NCBI GenBank assembly: GCA_019416265.1
Contig: DXXQ01000074.1
Location: 1 to 23,662 of the forward strand
Direction of reading: 5' to 3'
Source: Clostridiales bacterium
Lineage (GTDB): Bacteria > Bacillota > Clostridia > Lachnospirales > Lachnospiraceae
Length of the DNA: 23,662 nucleotides
Shown here one piece after another: positions 8,003 to 15,339 of the stretch (within the stretch, counting starts at the first letter, position 1; each line of letters begins with the position of its first letter). Below the pieces are notes generated by a model that was not told the origin of the DNA, did no database searches, and worked only from the letters and a program-made list of their open reading frames with translations. The position numbers and the translations under genes are program-made.

Positions 8003-9304
8003 ATGAATTACGAAGAAGCAGTTGCTTATATTGATGAGACTCCGAAGTTTACGAAGAAAAATTCTCTGGAGCATACGAAGGAATGTTTACGAAGACTGGG
8101 AAATCCTCAGGATAAATTCCGGGTGATCCACGTTGCGGGAACCAATGGAAAGGGAAGTACCTGTGCGTTTATTACTTCCATTCTGAGAGAAGCGGGATAT
8201 TCCTGCGGACTTTTTACATCCCCTCATCTGGTGGAAATCAATGAGAGATTTCAGATCAATGAGGTAAATATTGACAATGACGCTTTCCTCAGGGCTTTCC
8301 ATAAGGTGAAGGCGCTGGCTGACGAGCTTGTGGCAGAGGGAAGCTATCATCCCACTTATTTCGAGATGCTTTTCCTTATGGGGATGCTGATCTTTGCTGA
8401 GGCCGGTGTGGACTATGTGACTCTGGAAACAGGACTTGGGGGAAGACTGGATGCTACCACCTCCATTGAGAATCCCATGATCTGTGTGATCACATCCATC
8501 AGTCTTGACCATATGCAGTATCTCGGAAATACTGTCCGTGAGATCGCCGGTGAGAAAGCGGGAATTCTGGTTCCGGGAGTTCCGGTTATCTATGACGGAA
8601 ATGACACGGAGGCAGCAGAGGTGATCCGTGCAAAGGCGAAGGAGCTTGGCTGTCCGGCTTATGAGGTGAAGAGGGAGAATGGGGAGATCATCAGAAATAC
8701 CCAGTCAGGCATTGATTTCTCTCTGAAAAATGCGTATTATGGTGATACGGTATTTACCATTCCTTTTATCGCCGGATATCAGGTGATGAACGCAGCTCTT
8801 GCTCTTACCTCCGTGGAGATCCTGAAAAATATGGGACTTGAGATTTCCATGGAACAGATTCAGGAGGGAATGAAGAAAACACGCTGGCAGGGCCGGATGG
8901 AGACGGTTCTTCCGGGGGTGATCGTGGACGGCGCCCACAATGAAGACGGCGTGGAGAAGTTTGTGGAGACTGCAGAGCATTTCCAGAAGGAATATCCTCT
9001 GACGCTTCTTTTTTCCGCAGTGGAGGATAAGGATTTCACAGATATGATCCACACGATCTGCAGCAGGATCAGATTCCGTCATGTGATCGTGACAGAGGTG
9101 GGCGGTTACCGCGGCGTACCGGCAGAGGAGTTTGCTGCTCTTTTTGAAAAAATGGGCTGTGAGAGCGTGGAGGCTGTGTCAAATGTCATGGAGGCTTTCC
9201 CGAGAGCCCTTGCAGCCAAGGGACCGGACGGAATGCTGTTCTGTGCAGGTTCTCTGTACCTTGTTGGTGAGATCAAAGATATCATCAGGAGGATGAAGAA
9301 ATGA
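8003..9304 (+). CDS. folC: Bifunctional folylpolyglutamate synthase / dihydrofolate synthase
   Basis: This Mur-ligase-family enzyme adds glutamate to dihydropteroate and to folates, keeping them in the cell. The 433-residue length is typical. Signatures are the P-loop VAGTNGKGST (about 44-53), the magnesium and folate-site segment SLDHMQYLGNTVREIAGEKAG, and the C-terminal-domain VDGAHNEDG motif. The ATG follows a weak GTGGTGG ribosome binding site by nine bases. The stop codon overlaps the start of the next small ORF (ATGA at 9301-9304), so translation is probably coupled. Confidence 0.96.
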   Translation: MNYEEAVAYIDETPKFTKKNSLEHTKECLRRLGNPQDKFRVIHVAGTNGKGSTCAFITSILREAGYSCGLFTSPHLVEINERFQINEVNIDNDAFLRAFHKVKALADELVAEGSYHPTYFEMLFLMGMLIFAEAGVDYVTLETGLGGRLDATTSIENPMICVITSISLDHMQYLGNTVREIAGEKAGILVPGVPVIYDGNDTEAAEVIRAKAKELGCPAYEVKRENGEIIRNTQSGIDFSLKNAYYGDTVFTIPFIAGYQVMNAALALTSVEILKNMGLEISMEQIQEGMKKTRWQGRMETVLPGVIVDGAHNEDGVEKFVETAEHFQKEYPLTLLFSAVEDKDFTDMIHTICSRIRFRHVIVTEVGGYRGVPAEEFAALFEKMGCESVEAVSNVMEAFPRALAAKGPDGMLFCAGSLYLVGEIKDIIRRMKK

Positions 9305-9453
9305 TTGATTACGAAGAGGAACTTAAGAAGTTTGAGCCGTGTCTGGATGTGACGGATGCGGAGGGGGCCATTTACGACCATGAGCTGACGGATATTCTGG
9401 ATATCCTCCAGGAAATCCTTCGCGAGGCAAAAAACGGCAAACGGATGAAATAA
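9301..9453 (+). CDS. Small conserved-looking acidic protein, 50 residues, unknown function
   Basis: The ORF starts with an ATG that overlaps the folC stop as ATGA and ends 10 bases before the next gene's ATG, so it fills the gap in the operon exactly. The product is short, charged and probably helical, with no cysteine pair and no membrane segment. Its C-terminal half (ELTDILDILQEILREAKNG) could form an amphipathic helix. No family was recognised. The placement and the coupled start are the evidence that it is translated. It has no strong Shine-Dalgarno of its own beyond GGAGG within the folC end (9288-9292). Confidence 0.65.
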   Translation: MIDYEEELKKFEPCLDVTDAEGAIYDHELTDILDILQEILREAKNGKRMK

Positions 9454-9463
9454 GGAGAAATAC

Positions 9464-10897
9464 ATGAATTGTATGAATTGCGGCGCCTATCTGACAGATA
9501 TGGATCTGGATTACTGTACCCACTGCGGCTGTAATGTGCTGGTTCAGAAAAAGGTGGACTACCTTTCCAAGTATTATTACAACCAGGGACTTGAGAAAGC
9601 CAGTATCCGTGATCTTTCAGGGGCGATCAACTGTCTGAAGCAGAGTCTGACGTATAATAAGGGCAATATTCAGGCAAGGAATCTCCTGGGACTTGTTTAT
9701 TTCGAGACAGGAGAGGTGGTTGCCGCTTTAAGCGAATGGGTTATCAGTAAGAATCTCCAGCCGGCAAGGAATCTGGCCTCGGAGTATATTGACAAGCTGC
9801 AGGCGAATCCCAACAAGCTTGAGGCGATCAACGAGACGATCAGGAAGTACAACGATGCCCTGTCTCTGTGCAGGGAGGGGCATGAGGATATGGCGGCCAT
9901 CCGCCTGAAAAAGATTCTCACACAGAATTCCAAGCTTATTAAGGGCTACCATCTTCTGGCCCTGATCCAGATCAAGAATGAGGAATGGAATAAGGCGAGG
10001 AGAACTCTGCGCAAGGCTGCGAAGATTGATAAGACGAATACAACGACTCTGCGATTTCTGCGAGAGGTGGATGAGCAGACGGGGGTCACCACGAAGCTGG
10101 ATCATAAGGGAAAGAGCTTTTTTAAAGGGGCTCAGACAATAGAGGACAGAGAGGACAGCCTCTTCGGAGAGCAGTCCATCCAGCCCCCTGTCTACAAAAC
10201 AAGGGGAAGAGCATCGCTGTTTTTTACGCTGATGACCGGCTTTGCGGCAGGGGCTCTGGCTTTTTGGCTTCTGGTGGTTCCGGCGATTAGACAGGGAATC
10301 TACAGGGAAGCGAATAAACAGATCGTCAAATACAGCGAATCCCTGGCGAGTCAGGGCGTGGAGCTTTCCAAGGCGCAGAACCTGGCACAGGAGTCAGGTG
10401 ACACCATGGAGGCGGCTGCGAAGCAGCTGGAAGAAGAAAAGAAAAAGGCTGCCAGCTATGAGGCCCTGATGGCTTCTTATTCCGCAATGCTCCAGGAGAA
10501 CTGGGACGAGGCTGCGCTGAAGATCCAGCAGGTTTATGTGGATAAGCTTTCGGACGATGTGATGGGGATTTACAATACGATCTGCAGCAATACGGGCGTG
10601 AGCGGAATTGAAAGCAGCGAGGAGGACGATGAAGCCGGAGACGGGGAGAAGGAAGATACATCCGGTTCTCCGGAGGAGGGCTCCTCAGACGGCAGTCCGG
10701 AAGAAAGCGGTTATTCGGACAATAGCTATTCGGGAGACAGCTATTCGGGAGACAGTTATTCGGGAGACAGCTACTCCGGAGACGGCTACTCCGGTGACAG
10801 CTACTCGGGAGACAATTACTCGGGCGACGGCTATTCCGGCGACGGCTATTCGGGAGACAGCTATTCGGGAGATGGTTATTCCGGTGCGGGATATTGA
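9464..10897 (+). CDS. Zinc-ribbon, TPR and single-pass membrane protein with (S/G)YSGD repeat tail
   Basis: The 477-residue protein reads as follows: a zinc ribbon at 1-25 with Cys3, Cys6, Cys18 and Cys21; TPR-like helical repeats at about 35-110 and 130-200; one membrane span at about 251-273; a coiled-coil-like charged segment at about 275-370; an acidic Ser/Glu linker at about 383-415; and a tail at 416-477 made of twelve five-residue units of the form (S/G/N)YSGD. The zinc ribbon and TPRs would be cytoplasmic and the tail outside, by the positive-inside rule (Arg/Lys before the span). AAGGAG lies seven bases before the ATG. It is probably the last gene of the folC operon, followed by a strong terminator. 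Function is unknown; TPRs suggest a scaffold that links cytoplasmic partners to the envelope. Confidence 0.85.
   Translation: MNCMNCGAYLTDMDLDYCTHCGCNVLVQKKVDYLSKYYYNQGLEKASIRDLSGAINCLKQSLTYNKGNIQARNLLGLVYFETGEVVAALSEWVISKNLQPARNLASEYIDKLQANPNKLEAINETIRKYNDALSLCREGHEDMAAIRLKKILTQNSKLIKGYHLLALIQIKNEEWNKARRTLRKAAKIDKTNTTTLRFLREVDEQTGVTTKLDHKGKSFFKGAQTIEDREDSLFGEQSIQPPVYKTRGRASLFFTLMTGFAAGALAFWLLVVPAIRQGIYREANKQIVKYSESLASQGVELSKAQNLAQESGDTMEAAAKQLEEEKKKAASYEALMASYSAMLQENWDEAALKIQQVYVDKLSDDVMGIYNTICSNTGVSGIESSEEDDEAGDGEKEDTSGSPEEGSSDGSPEESGYSDNSYSGDSYSGDSYSGDSYSGDGYSGDSYSGDNYSGDGYSGDGYSGDSYSGDGYSGAGY
10709..10894 (+). repeat. Tandem 15-bp repeats coding for (S/G/N)YSGD
   Basis: Twelve in-frame 15-base units, plus a final Gly-Tyr, form the 3' end of the TPR protein gene. 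Unit sequences vary at third positions (TCG/TCC, GGA/GGT/GGC) but nearly all encode Tyr-Ser-Gly-Asp. Such in-frame arrays can gain or lose units without shifting the frame. Confidence 0.95.
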
Positions 10898-10987
10898 GTG
10901 ACTGTGAAAACGGTGAACGCAGAAGAGGAAAGAAGTTCGCTGTTTCCGAATAAATTTATAGAACACCAACAGAGAAACCTCCGAAAA

Positions 10988-11025
10988 GGGGATGCACGAA
11001 AAGATGCGTGCATCTCCTTTTTTTT
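10988..11025 (+). terminator. Intrinsic terminator after the folC operon
   Basis: An 11-bp stem (10988-10998 with 11007-11017, one G-U pair) with an 8-base loop is followed by eight T (11018-11025). It separates the folC/TPR unit from the spoIIA operon. Confidence 0.92.
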
Positions 11026-11038
11026 CGGAGCCCGTTAT

Positions 11039-11065
11039 GGAGGAAAGCTGCTTTGCAGCGTGATT
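11039..11065 (+). promoter_or_regulatory. Candidate sigma-H-type promoter of the spoIIA operon
   Basis: GGAGGAAAG (11039-11047) matches eight of nine positions of the sigma-H -35 consensus RnAGGAWWW. Eleven bases later CGTGATT (11059-11065) is a poor match to RnnGAAT. spoIIA is transcribed by sigma-H with Spo0A in Bacillus, so the position fits, but the -10 is weak and no clear Spo0A box was seen. Two short hairpins overlap the region: GCTGC/GCAGC (11047-11059) and GAACGC/GCGTTC (11076-11091). Confidence 0.35.
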
Positions 11066-11115
11066 TTTGCAGTGAGAACGCGGAAGCGTTCCCAAATGGT
11101 AAAGGGGGACTGGAC

Positions 11116-11457
11116 ATGGATGAGATGCTGATGGTAAAGGGAAGCTGTCTGACGATTTTTTTGCCCGGGGAGGTGGATCACCCGGTATCGGATGCAATAC
11201 GCAGGGAATCGGACAGGATTATGGAAAGAACCTATATAAAAAAGATTGTGTTTGACTTCGGGAGGACACAGTTTATGGACAGCTCCGGGATCGGCCTGAT
11301 CATGGGGCGGTACAGGGCGCTGGGAATGAGAAGTAATTCTCTGAGCGCCGTTCATGTGAGCAGCAGGATGGAGAAGCTTCTGCATCTGTCCGGCGTTCAT
11401 AAATATGTGGAAATCTGTGGAGAATCAGAAAATCTTGAGAATAGAGGGGGAGAATAA
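11116..11457 (+). CDS. spoIIAA: Anti-sigma-F factor antagonist
   Basis: This STAS-domain protein binds SpoIIAB when dephosphorylated by SpoIIE and so releases sigma-F in the forespore. The 113-residue product carries the family motif FMDSSGIGLIMGRY. The first Ser of that motif (Ser56) corresponds to the phosphorylated Ser58 of the Bacillus protein. I chose the ATG at 11116 because a GGGGG ribosome binding site lies seven bases before it; a longer in-frame ORF from 11008 runs through the terminator and intergenic DNA and is unlikely to be used. The stop is one base before the spoIIAB ATG. Confidence 0.95.
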   Translation: MDEMLMVKGSCLTIFLPGEVDHPVSDAIRRESDRIMERTYIKKIVFDFGRTQFMDSSGIGLIMGRYRALGMRSNSLSAVHVSSRMEKLLHLSGVHKYVEICGESENLENRGGE

Positions 11458-11458
11458 G

Positions 11459-11884
11459 ATGGAAAATACCAATGAAATGAGGCTTGTTTTTGAGAGCCGG
11501 CCGGTAAATGAGGGGCTGGCAAGAATCGCTGTGGCTGCGTTTTGTACTCAGCTGAATCCAACGCTGGAGGAGGTTGCGGATTTAAAGACAGCGGTATCCG
11601 AGGCGGTCACCAATTGTATCATTCACGGCTATGAGGGAGAGATCAGAGAGATCGAGGTAAAATGCCGGCTCAGTGGGAAGGAATTGTTCGTGGATGTAAC
11701 GGACAGCGGGAAAGGAATCGCAGATATCAAAAAAGCCATGGAGCCATTATTTACCACTAAGCCGGACAAGGAGAGATCCGGTATGGGATTTACGTTTATG
11801 GAAGCCTTTATGGATGAGCTGTCTGTGGAATCCCGTGTGGGAGCCGGGACCACTGTGCATATGAAAAAGACCATAGGGAGGTAG
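11459..11884 (+). CDS. spoIIAB: Anti-sigma-F factor and SpoIIAA kinase
   Basis: This 141-residue GHKL-fold protein holds sigma-F inactive and phosphorylates SpoIIAA. Visible motifs are the N box (SEAVTNCIIHGY), the G1 box DSGKGI, the G2 region ERSGMGF, and GAGTTV at the end. The ATG at 11459 follows GAGGGGGAG; upstream in-frame triplets overlap spoIIAA and are not needed. The sigF ribosome binding site (AGGGAGG, 11875-11881) lies inside the end of this gene. Confidence 0.96.
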   Translation: MENTNEMRLVFESRPVNEGLARIAVAAFCTQLNPTLEEVADLKTAVSEAVTNCIIHGYEGEIREIEVKCRLSGKELFVDVTDSGKGIADIKKAMEPLFTTKPDKERSGMGFTFMEAFMDELSVESRVGAGTTVHMKKTIGR

Positions 11885-11886
11885 GA

Positions 11887-12600
11887 ATGGAACATACTCT
11901 TGCCCTGATCGGGCGTTCGCACCAGGGGGATAAAGAGGCAAGAGATACATTGTTCGAGGAAAATACAGGATTGATCTACAGTGTGGCAAAGAGATTTCTG
12001 GGGCGGGGCGTGGAGATGGAGGATCTGTTTCAGATCGGGAGTATCGGACTTCTCAAGGCAGTGGATAATTTTGACTTGAGCTTTGATGTGCGGTTTTCCA
12101 CGTATGCCGTGCCAATGATCGCGGGGGAGATCAAGAGGTATCTGCGGGATGACGGTATACTTAAGGTGAGCCGCTCTCTGAAGGAAAACTGTGTGAGGAT
12201 CTTCCGGATCAGGGAAGAACTGGAACAGAGACTGGACAGGGAGCCTGCCATGGAGGAGCTTGCAAAGGCCTGCGGGATGACCATGGAGGAGCTGGTTCTG
12301 GCCATGGAATCCGGAGCTGAGGTGGAATCGCTTCACAAGACGATTTACCAGGGAGAAGGGAACGAGATTTCTCTGATGGATAAGCTTCCGGAGAAGGTAA
12401 ATGGTCAGGAGGCTCTTCTTGACAGGATCCTTCTGGAAGAGATTCTGGGGAGTCTGGATGCAAGGGAACGCAGACTGATCTATCTGCGTTATTTTCAGGA
12501 AAAGACCCAGACGGAGATCGCCGGGGAGCTGGGAATCTCCCAGGTACAGGTATCCCGTCTGGAAAAAAGAATTCTTAAGAGCTTAAGAGGCAAAATATAG
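11887..12600 (+). CDS. sigF: RNA polymerase sigma-F factor, forespore
   Basis: The 237-residue sigma-70-family factor directs early forespore transcription. Region 2 (EDLFQIGSIGLLKAVDNFD then FSTYAVPMIAGEIKRYLRD), region 3, and region 4 with the helix-turn-helix TEIAGELGISQVQVSRLE are all present. Identity as sigF rather than sigG rests on its place as third gene after spoIIAA and spoIIAB. It starts two bases after the spoIIAB stop. Only 60 bases separate it from the convergent spoVAA end, with a small CTGTT/AACAG hairpin but no convincing terminator. Confidence 0.96.
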   Translation: MEHTLALIGRSHQGDKEARDTLFEENTGLIYSVAKRFLGRGVEMEDLFQIGSIGLLKAVDNFDLSFDVRFSTYAVPMIAGEIKRYLRDDGILKVSRSLKENCVRIFRIREELEQRLDREPAMEELAKACGMTMEELVLAMESGAEVESLHKTIYQGEGNEISLMDKLPEKVNGQEALLDRILLEEILGSLDARERRLIYLRYFQEKTQTEIAGELGISQVQVSRLEKRILKSLRGKI

Positions 12601-12660
12601 AAAAGCTGTTTTTGGCAGAACAGAAGGCGGGGATGCTTTTTTTAACTCCTTTTGGGAGGA

Positions 12661-13281
12661 TCAGCGGCCGGTCTGGTCTTCCGGAACAGGGGCTTCGAGG
12701 ATGGTGGTGTTGACATCATCCTCATAGGCCCGCATCTGCACCTGCATGGGACTGGGGTCTGAGGTGAGCTTCCAGTGCCCGAAATGATTAAAGAAGAATA
12801 AAACCCCAAGACCTACGCCCACAGAATAGGCGATCTCCAGAATGGTAAAGCCGGAGGAGGCAGTTCCCGTAACCTGGCTGTAGATTCTGGAAAAAAGATT
12901 TTCCAGATCTACATCGTTGTTAAAGGTCATGATGGAAAAGGCGGCTCCGAAAAAAGAAGCCAGCCCCACGAAAAAAACCTTGCACCATTCCCAGAGTCTG
13001 GAGGAGGGGCCGGGGGCGGTATAGGTGATGATGAATTTCGGCTCCCCGATGGTATTGATCTCAAGCTCCGGCTCCTGTTTCTGGATCAGGGTCACCAGAT
13101 CCATGGCGGACATGACGTAACGGCCGGGCTTTTTTTTATCCAGGTTTATGACAGGCATGACGCGGAGCTTATTGAGGATCTTGCCGTTGTTACAGGAAAG
13201 CCTGGCAATGTCCTGCAGATAGATATGATGATGGCTGACCTGGATATTCTGGTCAAGCTGTAAATGAAGCATATCGCTCAT
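12661..13281 (-). CDS. spoVAA: Stage V sporulation protein AA
   Basis: The 206-residue length equals that of Bacillus SpoVAA. The N-terminal 90 residues form a soluble domain (VMPVI, DLVTLIQ, PELEINTIGE patterns shared with SpoVAA). Two membrane segments follow at about 105-122 and 145-165, with FFNHFG and the PSPMQVQM motif before the C-terminus. SpoVA proteins move dipicolinic acid into the forespore and release it at germination. AAGGAG lies eight bases before the ATG. It is the last gene of this minus-strand block, four bases after spoVAE. In Bacillus spoVAA is first in the operon, so the order differs here. Confidence 0.92.
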   Translation of the reverse strand: MSDMLHLQLDQNIQVSHHHIYLQDIARLSCNNGKILNKLRVMPVINLDKKKPGRYVMSAMDLVTLIQKQEPELEINTIGEPKFIITYTAPGPSSRLWEWCKVFFVGLASFFGAAFSIMTFNNDVDLENLFSRIYSQVTGTASSGFTILEIAYSVGVGLGVLFFFNHFGHWKLTSDPSPMQVQMRAYEDDVNTTILEAPVPEDQTGR

Positions 13282-13285
13282 AAGA

Positions 13286-13642
13286 TCACTCCTTCATTTT
13301 GGGTTTGAAAATCCAGCTTGCGAGGTAGGAAAAAATAAGGGCTGCGGAAATTCCCACTGCAGAGGAGGTAAAGCCGCCCATGAAAAGCCCCATCAGGCCG
13401 TTCTGGTCTACGGCTTTTTTTACTCCTTTCCAGAGCACATTTCCGAATCCCAGAAGGGGAACGCTGGCTCCGGCTCCTGCGAAATCCTGAAAGGGCTGGT
13501 AAATTCCAAGGGCGCCCAGAAGGGCTCCGCTGCATACCAGCAGAACCATGACCCTTCCGGGCATCAGTTTTGTTTTATCAAGAAGAATCTGAACAAGGGC
13601 GCAGATCAGCCCTCCTGTCCAGAACGCGTTGAAATATTCCAT
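13286..13642 (-). CDS. spoVAE: Stage V sporulation protein AE (SpoVAEb type)
   Basis: The 118-residue, three-to-four-span membrane protein matches SpoVAEb in length and in the GLICALVQILLD, DFAGAGASVP and LFSYLASWIFKPK-like motifs. I chose the ATG at 13642: GGAGG lies seven bases before it. The GTG at 13648 would overlap the spoVAD stop but has a ribosome binding site only one base away. The protein is part of the SpoVAC-SpoVAEb channel for dipicolinic acid. Confidence 0.93.
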   Translation of the reverse strand: MEYFNAFWTGGLICALVQILLDKTKLMPGRVMVLLVCSGALLGALGIYQPFQDFAGAGASVPLLGFGNVLWKGVKKAVDQNGLMGLFMGGFTSSAVGISAALIFSYLASWIFKPKMKE

Positions 13643-13644
13643 GT

Positions 13645-14712
13645 TCACACCTCCGTCTGTTCGATGACTACTGCATGTGCGATTCCGGGCACGGAATCTC
13701 CCTCGTTAAAGCTTACTTTTGACAAAAGCGCGCCTGTGGGGACAAAGAGCACACGTTTCCATTCGCCGTATAAAATACCGGGAAGGATACGGCCGGCCAG
13801 GACGACAGCGGAACAGCCGCAGCCGCTTCCCCCTGCATGGGTGTCCTGGCTGTCTGCATCGAAAATAAGGATTCCGCAGTCCCGGTGCTGCTTTTCAATG
13901 TGGATATTTTTGTCGGAAAGAAGATCGAAAAGGATTTTCTGCCCTACATAACCGAGGTCGCCGGTGAAGATGGCGTCGTAATCGGAGGGAGTTCTGCCGA
14001 AGTCGCACAGATGCCGGTAAATGGTATCACAGGCAGCGGGGGCCATGCAGCCGCCCATGTTGAGAGAGTCCTTCAGCCCGTAGTCCACCAGCCGTCCTGT
14101 TGTGATGCCGGTAATGGCGGCGCAGTGGTTTCCGTTTCTGAGAGGCATGGGAGCAGCAGCGTCGGCTTTGGGAGGATTTTTGCTCAGGATGCACGAGGCG
14201 CTTCCTGTGACAGTCCACGAGGCGGACAGGGGACGCTGGTTTCCGTATCCCAGAGGAAAGCGGAACTCTTTTTCCGCGCTGGCGAAATGGCTGGAGGTTG
14301 CGCAAAGGGTATGCTCTGCATAGCCCCCTGCCACTGCCATGGCTCCCAGGGACAGGGCTTCGCCCATGGTGGAGCAGGCGCCGTAGAGACCGTAAAATGG
14401 AATCTCCAATCCTGCGATTCCGAAGGAGGAGGCAATGGTCTGGGCAAGAAGATCTCCGGCGAATACCATGCGGATTTCCTTTGGAGTAAGTCCGGCCTTT
14501 CCTATGGCCATCTGAGCCGCTTCCTTCTGCATGGCGCTTTCTGCAGCTTCCCAGGTGCTGCAGCCGAACATGGGATCATCGCAGACTGCGTCGAAGCAGT
14601 CCTTGAGGGGGCCCTGTCCTTCTTTCGGGCCTGTGATGGAGGCGCAGCTTCTGAAAAAAACAGGAGCCTTCAATTGGATACTTGCTTTGCCTTTGGTATA
14701 TAGATCTGTCAT
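13645..14712 (-). CDS. spoVAD: Stage V sporulation protein AD, thiolase-fold DPA-binding protein
   Basis: The 355-residue protein has the thiolase/ketosynthase fold of SpoVAD, including FAGDLLAQ, GLYGACSTMGEAL with the Cys at the place of the thiolase nucleophile, and the SHF...FRFPLGYGNQRP segment. In Bacillus SpoVAD binds dipicolinic acid and is a peripheral membrane component of the uptake complex. Its ATG overlaps the spoVAC stop (ATGA, 14709-14712), preceded by a GGGGG ribosome binding site, so translation is coupled. Confidence 0.96.
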   Translation of the reverse strand: MTDLYTKGKASIQLKAPVFFRSCASITGPKEGQGPLKDCFDAVCDDPMFGCSTWEAAESAMQKEAAQMAIGKAGLTPKEIRMVFAGDLLAQTIASSFGIAGLEIPFYGLYGACSTMGEALSLGAMAVAGGYAEHTLCATSSHFASAEKEFRFPLGYGNQRPLSASWTVTGSASCILSKNPPKADAAAPMPLRNGNHCAAITGITTGRLVDYGLKDSLNMGGCMAPAACDTIYRHLCDFGRTPSDYDAIFTGDLGYVGQKILFDLLSDKNIHIEKQHRDCGILIFDADSQDTHAGGSGCGCSAVVLAGRILPGILYGEWKRVLFVPTGALLSKVSFNEGDSVPGIAHAVVIEQTEV

Positions 14713-15170
14713 GAGAACACCCCCGTCAGCTTGAGAAGGTAGTAAAGAAGGCCGAGAATCCAGGAACTGAGGATCCCATAGAGGATCACAGGGCCTGCAA
14801 TGGTAAAAATCTTGCAGCCGATTCCGAATATCTGTCCTTCTGCTTTAAATTCAATGGCCGGGGCAGCTACGGAATTGGCGAAGCCTGTAATGGGAACAAG
14901 GCTTCCGGCGCCTCCGAATTTTCCGATTTTGGGATAAAGATTCAAGCCTGTGAGGAGTACGCTTAACAGGATGAGGATGAGGGAACACCAGGAGCCGGAG
15001 GTTTCCTTGTCAAGTCCCATTTTCCCGGCGTAGTTGAGGATGAATTGTCCCACAAGACAGATAAGCCCTCCGGTCAGAAATGCTTTCGCCATATTGAGGA
15101 AAAGATTATGGGTGGGAGTCACTTCTTTTACATATTTTTCGTATTTTTTTTGCTGCTCTTTTTTTATCAT
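14709..15170 (-). CDS. spoVAC: Stage V sporulation protein AC
   Basis: The 153-residue membrane protein has a charged N-terminus then four hydrophobic segments and the SpoVAC/AE-family motif GKFGGAGSLVPITGFANS. SpoVAC is a membrane channel component for dipicolinic acid movement. The ATG follows AAAGGAAG by about eight bases. It is the first gene of the minus-strand block and has a candidate sigma-G promoter directly upstream. Confidence 0.95.
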   Translation of the reverse strand: MIKKEQQKKYEKYVKEVTPTHNLFLNMAKAFLTGGLICLVGQFILNYAGKMGLDKETSGSWCSLILILLSVLLTGLNLYPKIGKFGGAGSLVPITGFANSVAAPAIEFKAEGQIFGIGCKIFTIAGPVILYGILSSWILGLLYYLLKLTGVFS

Positions 15171-15196
15171 AAGATACTTCCTTTCCTGCTTTTTGT

Positions 15197-15226
15197 TAGT
15201 TTGTGAAAAAAACAGAGAAATATGCT
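15197..15226 (-). promoter_or_regulatory. Candidate sigma-G promoter of spoVAC-AD-AE-AA
   Basis: On the minus strand AGCATA (15226-15221) and CAAACTA (15203-15197) are separated by 17 bp. Each differs at one base from the sigma-G consensus TGMATA and CATACTA. The -10 is 26 bases from the spoVAC ATG. spoVA is under sigma-G in Bacillus. Confidence 0.5.
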
Positions 15227-15233
15227 GATTATT

Positions 15234-15262
15234 TTGACTTTTTTAAGGGCTTTGTTTATAAT
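15234..15262 (+). promoter_or_regulatory. Sigma-A promoter of the AraC-family gene
   Basis: TTGACT (15234-15239) and TATAAT (15257-15262) are separated by 17 bp, a near-consensus vegetative promoter. It is divergent to the spoVAC promoter, eight bases away. Confidence 0.85.
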
Positions 15263-15339
15263 AGAACTAAGAGATTATAACGAAAATGATATATACCGGA
15301 CAGAAAAATATAAAAAACGAAAGAAAAGAGGGCTTGTTT

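Noticed and set aside
10709..10894. Short tandem repeats considered as a CRISPR or non-coding satellite
   Set aside because: The 15-base units are contiguous, in frame and codon-structured, so they are part of the coding sequence.
12601..12660. Terminator between sigF and spoVAA
   Set aside because: Only a 5-bp CTGTT/AACAG hairpin and a T-run that is not adjacent to it; too weak to call.
13837..14703. 288-residue plus-strand open frame opposite spoVAD
   Set aside because: Fully antisense to a clear spoVAD. The product is Gly/Ser/Cys-rich without any family motif and there is no ribosome binding site.
15286..15339. Upstream ATG extending the AraC regulator by 18 residues
   Set aside because: No ribosome binding site before 15286 and it lies only about 17 bases from the predicted transcription start; the ATG at 15340 has AGAGGG at proper distance.
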